This document shows positions 44,395 through 54,659 of a stretch of 64,000 nucleotides of DNA, in pieces (position 1 is the first letter of the stretch; every line of letters starts with the position of its first letter). This DNA is from Deinandra increscens subsp. villosa (lineage: Eukaryota; Streptophyta; Magnoliopsida; Asterales; Asteraceae). The translations under genes were made by a program, and so were the position numbers. Location of the stretch: contig JBCNJP010000027.1 of the NCBI GenBank assembly GCA_039602395.1, positions 39,338,986-39,402,985 on the forward strand, given 5' to 3'. A model generated the notes under the pieces. That model was not told the DNA's origin, did not search any database, and was given only the letters and a program-made list of their open reading frames with translations.

Positions 44395-45130
44395 AATTTT
44401 TAAAAAGTATGTTTTGTGCTGATTGGTTACTATAATGCCATTAATACTAATACGTTACTAGTATTGGTGACAGGAAACAAGTAGGAAAGGGGACGGGTCA
44501 TGACGGAGCTCGAGCACGATGAACCGAACATCTCATCTATTTTGGGAGGCGTAACTTGTTTAATTATGTCCTCTACGAATATTTTACCGTGCACTCTGAT
44601 TTACAAGAATGATTTGTATGAATTTGAACGTATCGAGTGGTTAAACAGTTAGTGTTTTGAATGATAAGCACGTTTAATTAATGAAATTTTCTGGGACGTA
44701 TTACACATGTAAAAAAAGTCTTTTAACGGTTCGGGCCTTATATTTAATTACGTAGATAATCTATTATCTTTATACTAAACATGAAGTGATAGCAAATAGT
44801 GAAAATGTAGTAAAAAAATAATAATAATTTCAACAAAATTATATAAAATTTTAAACAGATTAAAAAACGAAAAATAAAAACTTACCACTAAGAAAAGTGA
44901 TGATCTTTAGTGAAACACAAGCTCAAACTCTAATTTACCTCAAATTTTAATTTTCGAACAACAACTTTTCGCTTCCTTGTAAGTGTTATGTTTAATAATG
45001 AGGGATTTAACTTTTCGCTTCCTTCAAAGTTTTGTGCCTCAATATGTGTCTAATAATTTAGGGATTTAACTACAAAAGTAAAATATAATTTATTCATTTC
45101 AAATGACGAGTCCATAAATTGATTAATATA

Positions 45131-45853
45131 GGGACGTGATAAAGACACAGGATCTTTTGATTTTTACACAGGATACAAACGGTCGTTTGTACCCAAACGA
45201 TCGTATGTAGTTTTTTTTTTTATAAATGTTTTAAATTATTTATTTTTATAAACATTTAAAGGGTTCATTTACCATATCTGATAAAAAGTACTTAAACGAA
45301 CACAATAGTGACTTAAAATAATAAATTTTGAGACTCAGAGTCTTTGCTGGTACCGTCTCGATGGCATCTCGACAAATATTTTCCGGTGTTGGGTCCCCAT
45401 GGCCCATATTTTTTTATTTTTATTTTTTTTCAAAACGTTTGTTGAGAATAAATCATTAAATTTATCAGGGGTAACGGAATACCTAAAAAATGTTTTTTAG
45501 GTATTCCGTTACCCCTTAAACTTAGTGACTTATTCTCGACAAACGTTTTAAAAAAAAAATTTAAAAATAAAAAAATCATGGGCCGTGGGGACCAAACACC
45601 GGAAAAGACTTGTCGAGATGCCATCGAGATGATACCGCTAAAGACTCTGAGTCTCAAAATTTATTATTTTAAGTCACTATTGTGTTCGTTTAAGTATTTT
45701 TTATTAAATATGGTAAATAAACCTTTTTAATGTTTATAAAAGTTAAATAATTTAAAACATTTATAAAAAAAAACACCAAACGGCCGTTTGGGTACAAATG
45801 ACCGATTGTATCCTGTGTAAAAATCAAAAGCTCTTGTGTCTTTATCCAGAGCC
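45131..45853. mobile_element. Large foldback element, 723 bp, 8-bp TSD
   Basis: Flanks TTAATATA at 45123-45130 and 45854-45861. Two ~355-bp arms pair from the ends (GGGACGTGATAAAGACACAG versus GGCTCTGGATAAAGACACAA) to the centre at 45488-45499. Arms include GACTCAGAGTCTTTG and a GTCTCGATGGCATCTCGACA block. It has no coding capacity. An 8-bp duplication suggests hAT or Mutator-type mobilisation. The 44748-45122 interval before it is AT-rich with no feature. Confidence 0.8.
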
Positions 45854-45982
45854 TTAATATATAGACCATGCCTAAATATTTTCATTTTAAGTTGTTAGTG
45901 AATATAAACTTTAATTCGTTTTTACACTATGACAGCTCACTAATTAGAAGGTTCTTTCCCATATTATATATTGGACTTTTAA

Positions 45983-46319
45983 GGTTGCGTTTGGTTGTGG
46001 AAAACGTTTTCCAGTTTTCCATTTTCAGTTTTCTAGAAAATGAAATGGGTTTTCCATTTCTAGAAAACACTTGGAAAATTTTGAAAACGCGATCTAACCA
46101 AAAGATGTGTTTTCCATTTTCTGGAAAATAGAAAACGGAAATTGGAAAACAATGCAAAACTATTTTCCAAATTTAGTTAAAAGAATGGAAAACTGTATTT
46201 TCTGTTTTCTAGGAAATTTTTTTCAGAAAACTATCACTAGAACGCGTTTTCTGTTTTCCATGTTTTCTTAGAAAACAGAAATGGAAAACACCTCATGTTT
46301 TCCACAACCAAACGCGCCC
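45983..46319. mobile_element. PIF/Harbinger (Tourist-like) MITE, 337 bp
   Basis: TAA on both sides (45980-45982 and 46320-46322). Terminal repeats GGTTGCGTTTGGTTGTGGAA and, reverse-complemented, GGGCGCGTTTGGTTGTGGAA. The interior is full of inverted GAAAAC / GTTTTC words, so the single strand folds extensively. Confidence 0.85.
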
Positions 46320-46322
46320 TAA

Positions 46323-47241
46323 ATGTTTTTACATAGTTGCTCCTTTTATTACTTTAAATATGAGTTTGAACTTAAAAATATAAATAATAAATATTAGATG
46401 AAATATGATATATAAAAAAGATTTTCTTTTTTATTTCATATCTAATACATATGTCATGTACGGTTGTTTACACTATACACCCTCCAATACAAACATTATC
46501 ATTATAGATCTTTTACCCTTTGGGTTTAGTATATAACATATTTACAAGGGTTTAGAGAACCCTTAATCCGGAGGTGAATTTCATGCTCCACCGAAGTTAG
46601 TTCCTCCTTATATTTCAGGTTTTCAACATGCATGTACTTGAAATCTTTTTATAAAAAAAATGCAATATGTCAATCACACTAGAAACTGAGATTGATTCAT
46701 CCATCTTCATGTTCTATTGAGAAAACTACCCTACAACACACATCATTTCATTATATTTCTCCATCATAAGCCTTGAATCAACCACATTTTTAAATTGTTA
46801 AAATTACTAATGAGAAAATTCTTTCTAGAAGCCTCCTTAGTCATGTATTTTCTTTGAAGTGATTCTCATAGTTTTTAACAGATTCAACATTTTATAAATA
46901 TCAAAGAGTGAGTCAGAAATACCATTTAAGATGTGATCATGACTAATAAAATGTAGTCATCATTCTCCAACTTGGAGCTTCTCTTGGTTTTCTCCAAATT
47001 AATTCCCATCCTCTATAAATCCTAACGAAGGTATGCTAGAAGATGCATCAAATTGAGAATGTTCAAAAGGAAGTACATGTTCTTTTGACATCGCCTAAAG
47101 TCCCGCGCCTCCAAATTCTTAAATGCAAAAAAGAGTATGAAAAATCTAATATAAAATAGTGTACCGATATTAGACTATAGTCCTTCCTTACAAAGGGGAA
47201 GAATAAACATGACAAATTTTATTTGGCGGGCGTTGGTTATA
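46323..47241. other. No gene recognised
   Basis: AT-rich sequence with no frame or repeat I can assign. Confidence 0.5.
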
Positions 47242-47249
47242 ACTCTAGA

Positions 47250-47413
47250 CAGGGGCGGATGTAGAAGGTTAGCAGGGGTAGTGTCTCCTAACCCCTGAAC
47301 TTGCACCACGTAAGGAGATTTTTTTTTCTAAAACGTTTTATGTATTTCCTTACCCCTGAAACGATTTTCTCGCTAAACGTTACCTCTAAACTTTTAGTCT
47401 AGATTCACCGCTG
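47250..47413. mobile_element. hAT-type MITE, 164 bp
   Basis: Ends CAGGGGCGGATGTAGA and, reverse-complemented, CAGCGGTGAATCTAGA. The flanks ACTCTAGA (47242-47249) and ACTCTTGA (47414-47421) match at seven of eight bases. Confidence 0.7.
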
Positions 47414-47523
47414 ACTCTTGACAGTTACATGATGAGTAACAAAACAAAATTCTTAGCAGAAACATCATTAATAATAACTTAGTAACCATTGTTGAAGAAT
47501 TACATAGTCATTAGTTACTATTA

Positions 47524-47645
47524 ACCCATGGCCTTGTAGCCTAGTGGTATGGTGATTGCCCCTCCATGTAAGTGGTTGTGGGTTCAAATCCTTGCAAATG
47601 CAAGGTTGGTGGTATTTGGTGAAAATTTAGCTGTTCAAAAAAAAA
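47524..47645 (+). mobile_element. tRNA-derived SINE, 122 bp, 14-bp TSD
   Basis: Flanks ATTAGTTACTATTA at 47510-47523 and 47646-47659. A-box TAGCCTAGTGG and B-box GGGTTCAAATCC are near-consensus and correctly spaced. The 3' end is AGCTGTTC-A(n), the same as the LINE tail at 49751-49971. Well preserved, so likely recent. Confidence 0.88.
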
Positions 47646-47824
47646 ATTAGTTACTATTACTCACACTTACTAGTTAATGTTACAGTTATATCAATTAGTG
47701 TTACAGTTACCAAAGTTATATCAATTAATTAGTCATTAGTGTTACAGTTACCAATTAATACTGCTCAAAGTTACCAATTAATACCGCTGCCGTTCCAAAA
47801 AAAAATACTGCTCAAAGTACGTTA

Positions 47825-48058
47825 GGGGGGGCGGTATCGTGGGCGGCTCTTTGGCCGGCTCCCCCATGAACCGCACTGTTCCCACAAGCCACCATACCGC
47901 GTGTGCTTGGCTCCCTCACCTGGCTCCGTTTTTTGGTCTTCCACGGTTTCTCTAAACCGGCGAGAGCCGGATGGTTCCTTCTCCAAACCAACTGTCATTT
48001 TTTTATTGGGTGGTGAGCATGGCTTCACCAAGCCATGCCACAACCATACCCCCTCCCC
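47825..48058. mobile_element. PIF/Harbinger MITE, 234 bp, internally deleted relative of 6847-8867
   Basis: TTA on both sides (47822-47824, 48059-48061). The right end, reverse-complemented, GGGGAGGGGGTATGGTTGTG followed by GCATGGCTTGG, matches the left end of the 2-kb element. The left end (GGGGGGGCGGTATCG, CGGCTC, CCATACCGCGTG, TTTTTTGG, CACGGTTTC) matches the other end. All coding sequence is gone. Confidence 0.85.
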
Positions 48059-48243
48059 TTATATCATTGCTTGCACATTTGTTTCTGCTGAAACAAGTTA
48101 GCACTGATGGCCGATCAAGTTGCCACTTATGGTCAAGTTGCTACCGATCAATATATAGCTGTTGATTTCGATTAACATTATTAATCAGAGTTCATCCTGA
48201 TGATCAATTACTAATCATTAGCTTCAAAGCAACTTTTCATCAC

Positions 48244-48288
48244 TTTTTTTGGAACGGCAGTAATTGTATTAAAAAAGCTCAAGAGAGT

Positions 48289-48322
<34 letters not shown>

Positions 48323-48405
48323 AAAGTTACAAGCATAGGATTCAAAATCCAATCGGACCAACGTAAATCAACTTTGTTTCGCTGAGACATTAAAATCGGC
48401 AACAC
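48244..48405 (-). mobile_element. LINE 3' tail fragment with internal 32-A tract
   Basis: On the minus strand the frame QRNKVDLRWSDWILNPML is the very C-terminus of a LINE ORF2 (compare WMQNPILYL at the end of the LINE at 9673). Then come a 3' UTR and GCCGTTCC-A(7). A run of 32 A on the plus strand (48290-48321) lies in the UTR. Target duplication not found. Confidence 0.7.
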
Positions 48406-48871
48406 CTAATTAATAAGAACGGTGAACTATTTGATGGTATGCATTTGCGTTAAGATATTAACATTATGATATTACTTTTTAATCATTAATGCTTATTATT
48501 TGTTAATGGATAAAATGTAGAAAAATATCTTAGCTTTCAAATAAACATTATAAGGTTTATTACAAATATATATTATTCGAATCCAAAGTGGCTGCCATCA
48601 AACATGACAAAAGTAGTAGTTTGAAATGGAGCAACGCATAACTGATAGGACTAGTCGATCGACAGACACAAATTATCCGAAATAGGAAAGGCGGCCGCCC
48701 GGTGGAATTGGTGGGTGGTTTATATATATATATAGGCCAGGCAAGTGGGAGAGGGATAAAGCTACCACCATGCGAAACAAATTGACGAGTGGGAGGAAGC
48801 TCTTGGAATTGTTGATTCTCCCAAGTGTGTGTGTGTGGGGGAGCTAGCTAAATAGTTACCACCTACGTCTA
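48406..48871. other. No gene recognised
   Basis: AT-rich spacer with a short (TA)n at ~48722-48735 and a (GT)n near 48823. No coding signal. Confidence 0.5.
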
Positions 48872-48879
48872 GTATTACC

Positions 48880-49179
48880 CAGTGCGGCTCCAAAAATTCA
48901 AAAACAAGATCGGGTCCTAGGGGAAATAAAAACCGGGCCTTATAATATAAAGAAAAAAGGAGTGGGTAGGATTCGAACCAAAGACCTTTATGTTACACCT
49001 ATAAATCAAAGGTTACTACCATCTGCATCAATGGCTCTTTTGTTTTAATTTCAAAATACAATATATTAATACACAATTTGATGTATATATATGTAACAAC
49101 ATATTACAAAACTTCCGGGCCCCTTAAATCCTAGGCCCTAGGCGGTCGCCGTTCTTGGCCATGCCCATAGCCGCCCCTG
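48880..49179. mobile_element. hAT-type MITE, 300 bp, perfect 8-bp TSD
   Basis: Flanks GTATTACC at 48872-48879 and 49180-49187. Ends CAGTGCGGCTCC and, reverse-complemented, CAGGGGCGGCTATGGGC. It contains a tRNA-like relic on the minus strand (B-box complement GGATTCGAACC near 48969). Confidence 0.8.
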
Positions 49180-49187
49180 GTATTACC

Positions 49188-49601
49188 TGAGTAGTCCCCT
49201 ATATTCTTTGAGTACTTTTCCGATTTAGGTGAGTACTCACAACTTCTAAGTCGACCGACTTGTGAATGCCTAGCGAATTTGGCAACCATGCCTCAAGGTA
49301 AAGAGTAACAGAGAATTAGTAATAACAAGATTTTACAACAGTGCGTTGCCGCGTGGGTAATGTGGTCACACAAAACAGTTGCATTTGTATAACGTCATGT
49401 AAGAAAAGGGGAATGCGGAACGACCTAAACAGTTAATTAAAGTATTTAGTATACGATATAAAAACAATGTTACACGACTTTGCATATTATACCACCAACT
49501 CGCTAACTATACTTGTTAAGGTAATTGGAAATTGAAAAATAAAGTTAATCTATGTTACAGGATTGTGCTTGCTGCACTACCAACTTAACACTAACTACTA
49601 A
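49188..49601. other. No gene; decayed repeat and weak Helitron-like hairpin
   Basis: 49190-49230 is related to 30341-30395. At 49338-49357 a hairpin-like GTGCGTTGCCGCGTGGG is followed on the minus strand by CTTGT where a Helitron would have CTAGT. No gene. Confidence 0.35.
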
Positions 49602-50040
49602 ATGAAAACAACCAAACCTATTAGAACACCAAACCATATGTTAAATTTTTACATTTAGATAAGAAAATAATATATTTATATTATATTTTTTTCGTCAACT
49701 ATGTATTTATATTATATTTTTTTCGTCAACTATTTTTTTCGTCAACTACTAAGTGAGGAACAAAAAGATCTTCAACAACATTTCCACTTCCTCTTCCGAG
49801 ATCATTGAAGAAATTAAGTTTTGTTCCTTTTCGTGGGTAAAATATAGGGGTAATATGTCGATGTTAGTTTGGTCGGATTGGTGTAATTTTCCTTTTTCTT
49901 CTAACTCTTCTTGCCTTCTAGCTTCTTGCTAGTGTGTTTTTCAATAAAATTTCTAGCTGTTCAAAAAAAAAATGAACACAAATAAATCTATTAAAAAAAT
50001 CAAATCATATGTTAAATTTTGCATTTAGAAAAGAAACAGA
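49602..50040. repeat. ~70-bp diverged direct repeats flanking a LINE insertion
   Basis: 49602-49671 and 49971-50040 share ATGAAMACAAM, CATATGTTAAATTTT and CATTTAGA in order. Between them 49672-49750 has a 29-bp unit (TATTTATATTATATTTTTTT plus CGTCAACTA) repeated about 2.5 times. The flanking repeats are too long for a LINE target duplication, so a separate duplication is likely. Confidence 0.65.
49751..49971 (+). mobile_element. LINE 3' fragment, 221 bp
   Basis: An open stretch reads NKKIFNNIS, EIIEEIKFCSFSWVKYRGN and WSDWCNF, the LINE ORF2 C-terminal tail. Then come a 3' UTR with TTCTAGCTTCTTGCTAG and the terminus AGCTGTTC-A(n). This tail is identical to the SINE at 47524-47645. Confidence 0.8.
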
Positions 50041-50174
50041 GAATAAAAACAGAATAATAATAAAAAACAAATTTTTTTCAAGACACATTCCGTGATTACG
50101 AAAAAACCTAAAAAGACAAAATAGTTAAAAGAAAAAAAAACAAAGCAGTGAACAATACTACTACCTACTAGTAC

Positions 50175-50749
50175 CAGGGGCGGAACTAGAAATTTTTTTG
50201 AGGAGGTCCACAATTTTCTTATACAAAGACACAATTTTTAGATATTTCAGTTTCATAGAAACATACATAAAAAATTTTGGTTCGGATCCGGTTGGTCACA
50301 AAAGACAAAAACAACACAAAAACAAAGGAAATATTGTCATTAGAATTTAAATAATATAGAAAAAAATAAGAATAATACAAAATTTTAATAAAAAGTATAA
50401 TAGAATTAAAGAAATCATAATGATCAACTAATTTAATTTGCATTAAATTAATAATACAAAAACTGGAAAACATGGAATACGCATTTAATTGCATTAAATT
50501 AATAATGGAAAAAAAAGGAAAACATGGAAAATGAAAAGGACCAGTCTTGAACCTGTGACCTTTTGTTATCCAAAGGACTATCTTACCACCAAGCTAAGGA
50601 AGAGCATTGTCTTTATTTTATCAAATAATGTATTTAATAACTTTCTATCATATTAAAAAAAAAAAAAAACGTTCACGTAATTTCCACTTTGCGTATGAGG
50701 TTGAGGGGGTCCACGGGGACCCCCTGGGCTTGATAGAGGTCCGCCCCTG
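50175..50749. mobile_element. hAT-type MITE, 575 bp, perfect 8-bp TSD
   Basis: Flanks ACTAGTAC at 50167-50174 and 50750-50757. Ends CAGGGGCGGAACTAG and, reverse-complemented, CAGGGGCGGACCTCT. The interior is AT-rich, with a tRNA-like relic near 50543-50600 (CTTGAACCTGTGACC, CCAAGCTAAGG). It has no transposase. Confidence 0.88.
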
Positions 50750-50985
50750 ACTAGTACTATGAAAAATGTAGGTTACTTGCCATCGGGTATTGTGGAAAGG
50801 TTTTTACGAGTATTGTAAATGTAAAAGCAAAAACACACGCAGAGCATTTCTATATATATCTTTCTTTTATTAATTATAATGGTTTTAAATTTATAAATAA
50901 TTAATTTTGTTCCGTGTATTTTCACAACATTTTGTATTTAAAACAATCCCTCATACATTATATATTTATATTATATATTATGATA

Positions 50986-51673
50986 GGGGTAAAGTTTTAG
51001 TATAAACCAATATTATTGTAAGAACTTAAGAACTAATGTAAGAACTATGAAATTTCAATTGAATAAAGGTTATTTACATAATTTTTATGCTTCTTCTTTT
51101 TCCTTCATATCTATACACATGATGGCAACTTAACGACCTAAAAAAATAAAAAACTAAACAAAAATCGTTTTTTTTTTTGTAAATCCGATTATGTTGCATA
51201 TATGTAACATATAAAAACATATAATGTTACACATATACAACATATGAAACATATAATGTTGCATATATACAGCATGGTATGTTGCATGTTTCATATGTGC
51301 AACATGGTATGTTGCATATAAAACATATGAAACATACCATGTTGCATACATGCAACATTGTATGTTTCATATGTTGCATATATTCAACATAGTCGGACAG
51401 GCAAAAAAAAAACTTTTTTTTTAAGTTATCGGGTGGATATGGGTGGATATACGTAAAATTAAATTAAAAAAATATCAAATTACCCAAAAAAAAACTTTAT
51501 TTGAAATAATTTTTCCTTGGTTCTTACAAGTTTGTACAATAGAAAACAAGATATCTTTACCATAAATGTAGTGGAGGAATTAAAAAGAAAGGACAAAATT
51601 ACTTAATTATCCCTCATTTAAGTTGGTTCTTAAGTTTTTACAATAGATAATGGTTCTTACATGAACTTTACCC
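50986..51673. mobile_element. Mutator-like MITE, 688 bp, 9-bp TSD
   Basis: Flanks ATTATGATA (50977-50985) and ATTATGACA (51674-51682). The left end GGGGTAAAGTTTTAGTATAA and, reverse-complemented, the right end GGGTAAAGTTCATGTAAGAA both continue into AACCAWTAT and later GTAAGAACTTAAGAAC-like words. A relative of 5973-6513 by end sequence. Confidence 0.75.
51190..51390. repeat. Palindromic ATGTTGCATATATG / CATATGAAACAT repeats inside the MITE
   Basis: The words ATGTTGCATATAT, AACATATGAAACATA and TGCAACATGGTATG recur in both orientations across ~200 bases. The resulting frames (Met/His/Tyr-rich) are not genes. Confidence 0.8.
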
Positions 51674-51682
51674 ATTATGACA

Positions 51683-52551
51683 GATATACTTATCATTTAT
51701 TTTAAAAAAAATAGTTTATGGTGGTAAAATCGTCATTGTTCATTATATTATTAAATATAAAAAACAAGGTAACTGAATGAACAATTAATAGTGAAATATT
51801 TTAGAGATCTAATTATACAACAATGTTTAATTAAATTTTCAAAATCATTTTTAGTTTATATTGATATAAACTTCCATTAATCCTTTAAATCTATATGATA
51901 CTTTACCAATCGATTGGAGAAACGTTTTACCAATGTGTTAGTGTGTTAATGTGTTAGTGTGTTATGTTTATGCTGCATTCTACGATTTTAAAAGATTTTA
52001 AAAGGCAACGCCTAGATAATCTAGTATACAATAAGCAACACGTAGATAATCTATGATAGAATCGACAACTCAGAAAGATAATCTACAAAGCCACAAAAAA
52101 TTAAACCAGCTTGTTTATCACTACACCCAAGCGTACCCCTCCCCCACCCTAATAGAAAGTTAGCTAAAGGGTTAAAGAAAAACATTGTAAAAGCGACGTG
52201 AAAAGACAATACGGTCGCCTCAAATAGAATGTTTCTAAATAATAATCGAGAAGACATCATTAGCAAGCACAAGTGGAAAAATATCTTCACATATATTCAT
52301 CATCATCTCTCAATAAAGAATATAAGGGTGCGGAGTGGCTTCTGCTTCCCCCTTCGACTCGTTCGGTTTTATCCGGATACCATCGTCACAATCGTCAATC
52401 GCGGCTTTCCCAAACGGCTTCAATCCTCGGTTTGTTCAAGCTGTTGGTGGCCGAGAAAAGTCCTAAAACATGGACCGTTTATTAGTCATTTTGATTAACA
52501 ATTAATATTTTTTTTAAACTCCCAATTAACTTGACGGCTATAAATACTACA
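51683..52551. other. No gene; small GC-richer block at 52325-52470
   Basis: AT-rich, except a block (GGAGTGGCTTCTGCTTCCCC ... CGGCTTTCCCAAACGG) that shares CGGCTTC-type words with 12960-13100. Neither has defined ends. Confidence 0.4.
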
Positions 52552-52798
52552 TTTTTTTAACTGGCAACGAATAATGCATGGCTACTTGGGATAACCCAAT
52601 GGCATAAGGCACCTCATATAATCTCGAGTGCAGACAGTGCTAGGTAGCCTAGGCCCCATTTGAGCACATTCAAGAAAAACCCACAACTTTAATATTCACT
52701 GTGATAAAATATAGCTGACATTGGGATTTGAACTGGTGACCTAAGCCAACCAGCAAAACTCCATCATCCCCGATAACCACTCGAACAAGCCCTCAAAG
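52552..52798 (-). mobile_element. SINE, minus strand, ~247 bp
   Basis: On the minus strand A-box GGCTTGTTCGAGTGGTTATC and B-box AGTTCAAATCCCAATG are correctly spaced. The 3' end is GCCAGTT-A(7) (poly-T 52552-52558). Target duplication is unclear (CTACAT versus GTACAT). Confidence 0.6.
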
Positions 52799-53356
52799 TC
52801 ATAAAAAGTACATTTTAATCCCAATAAAAATTACACATTCTCTTCTCTACATGTGGCATCTCTATTACACATTCTTTACAAACCTAAAGTGTACACAAAA
52901 AAAAGACCATCACCCTCACTCAAATAATTAGACCCAAAGTATGAGCGAGTGAACCACAACCAAATCCAACTCAACAACCGAGTCCATCGCTTTTTCACTA
53001 TCAACAACTCAATCCACCATAAAGGTTTTTATATTAGTAGCCTTGCTATCCCCAAACTTTTGTTGGTCAAAACATGATCGTTCAATTAGAATTGGGCCGA
53101 TTTGTAGTACCTTAATCCAATCAAAACTCGTTCCATTCATCACATAACTACTACAATTTGATGTACCAAAATCAATAATTTTGGGAGCCAGGACGTCTCA
53201 TAGATGATTCCAATGACGAGGACGATGAACAAGCAAAGAAGAAGAAGAAGAGGAAGAGCAAGAAGAGGAAAACGCAGAGATGAATCACAACAACATCAAC
53301 GACAAAGAAAGGTATATTCCATAATTGGGTCGCTCGTATACTTTCTCAACAACTCT

Positions 53357-53946
53357 TTAAACCTCGATCCCATGAGATGGACATTTTATCAACAACTCTT
53401 TAAACCTCTCCCATGCCTCATACAAGCTCTCAGTATCCTCCTGCAGGAAAAAGGAGATTTTGTTTCGAAACATCGCGACTTTCGATGGAGGGAAATATTT
53501 TGAGATGAACTTCTGGGTCAAAGTAGCCCATGTAGTGATGGACCCAGATGGAAGTGACTGAAGCCACGCCTTCACTGCGCCGCGAAAGGAGAATGGAAAG
53601 AGTCTCAACTTGATCGCCTCAGCTTTGACCCCATTTAATTTGAAAGTATCACAAACTTCAAGGAAGTTTGCGATATCATTGGGTCATTAGTGGGTAACTC
53701 ATCGAATTGAACGGAGTTAAGAATCATGGTAATGGTTTGGGGCTGGATTTGGAAGTTCTGAGCGTCCACCGGCGAACGAATAACACTGGGCAATGTCCCA
53801 TAGATGTTGGGACGCACGTAATCGGCAAGCGTCCTCCTCTGATCTGCAGGTGTAGCCACCTCTAAAACTCTTGCGCGTTGAAGCAGACGAAAAACTCTTT
53901 CGAGTTCAGATAATGGTGAAGGCGGTTCCTCCGATGACGAATGCGC
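53357..53946 (-). pseudogene. Ty3/gypsy gag relic, Athila/Tat-like
   Basis: The capsid region of a Ty3-type retrotransposon. The first frame (about 53946-53670) reads SPLSELERVFRLLQRARVL then ATPADQRRTLADYVRPNIYG and ends in a stop after a one-base shift near 53684. The second frame (53608-53357) has LRLFPFSFRGAVKAWLQSLP, TWATLTQKFISKYFPPSK and LYEAWERFKELLIKCPSHGI, the retrotransposon gag signature. Beyond 53357 towards 53200 homology fades into an acidic or lysine-rich low-complexity run. The PBS lies ~175 bases upstream. Confidence 0.8.
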
Positions 53947-54120
53947 CTAAACAGATGTATGAACATAAAGACGAAAAAAAAGGAAACTATCCTAAAAGAT
54001 TAACCTAGAACAAAGGAAACACGAAACAGATAAACATACTAACAGCAATATACGCAAAGAAAACAAGTAAACAAATAAGTGGCTAAACTACTAGCTCGTA
54101 TATTTTTCAGAATCTGATGC

Positions 54121-54139
54121 GTTCCCGGCAACGATGCCA
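54121..54139 (-). other. Athila/Tat-type primer-binding site
   Basis: The minus strand reads TGGCATCGTTGCCGGGAAC, one base from the usual TGGCGCCGTTGCCGGG of Athila/Tat elements (CG to AT-type change in the centre). It is correctly placed between LTR-like sequence and gag. Confidence 0.7.
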
Positions 54140-54149
54140 AAAACTTTAT

Positions 54150-54650
54150 GCGTAAATTTGATCGTGTATAATAAAAATCAATGTTTTCAATCAAGTTTAA
54201 AAAATAGTGATTTATCATTCAATGAATGACAGAAAAATGTTCTACCTAATTATATACCAAATGACCAAACTACACGCTTAGGGCAAGTGCACCAGTCGTA
54301 TGCAGTACAATATCAGTAATACCGAGTATCAATTCGTGGACGTTCAACAGTCTCCCGATACTGAATATTTGCTAATATTTAACCAATAAAAGTCAACTGA
54401 TTCAACAATGGATAAAGCAACTAACTATGGTAGTTCTACTTAGCATGACAATTAATCTACATGATTTATCAATAATCGAGGCCAAATCACAAACAGGTCG
54501 AATGAATTGCAAAAGTGGAAATTAGGGATTTTGTAATATTCGGGTTATAACGAAAACATGTGGGGTTTTTCAAGGTCCGCATGCTTTTTTTCTGGTCAAA
54601 ATAGCCAAAACTTTTAGCAGGAAAACGCGCCCAAGAAGGGTTCTGGTGAT
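54150..54650 (-). repeat. Probable 5' LTR remnant of the Athila/Tat-like element
   Basis: On the minus strand the sequence ends ...TTTACGCA followed by TAAAGTTTT and the PBS, as expected at an LTR 3' end. A block GGGCAAGTGCACCAGTCGTA (54292-54311) is a word I associate with such LTR/leader regions. The outer end is not determined. Confidence 0.45.
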
Positions 54651-54659
54651 GCCACATTA

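Larger units (their letters stand above)
36039..44742 (+). mobile_element. Complete non-autonomous LTR element (LARD), 8.7 kb
   Basis: Two LTRs (36039-39153 and 41750-44742), a PBS and a polypurine tract enclose 2.6 kb without any retroviral-type domain on either strand. TSD TTTAA is exact (36034-36038, 44743-44747). The LTR start TGTAACGTCCC, the tRNA-Met PBS and the TTTCGGGGACGAAACTCC block before the polypurine tract point to a Tekay-type chromovirus parent. The LTRs are nearly identical apart from repeat copy number, so insertion is recent. The last LTR ends TA instead of CA. Confidence 0.9.
41750..44742 (+). repeat. 3' LTR of the LARD, 2993 bp
   Basis: Runs from TGTAACGTCCC to GGGCCTTATA, shorter than the 5' LTR by 122 bp. 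Two fewer 27-bp units and one fewer 63-bp unit account for 117 of these. Confidence 0.9.

Noticed and set aside
48969..49040. Possible tRNA gene (GGATTCGAACC B-box complement)
   Set aside because: No full cloverleaf; inside a hAT MITE with a clear TSD, so a tRNA/SINE relic.
49338..49357. Helitron-like hairpin
   Set aside because: Ends CTTGT instead of CTRRT and has no partner.
51154..51351. 65-codon Met/His/Tyr-rich frame
   Set aside because: Product of palindromic ATGTTGCATATAT repeats inside a MITE.
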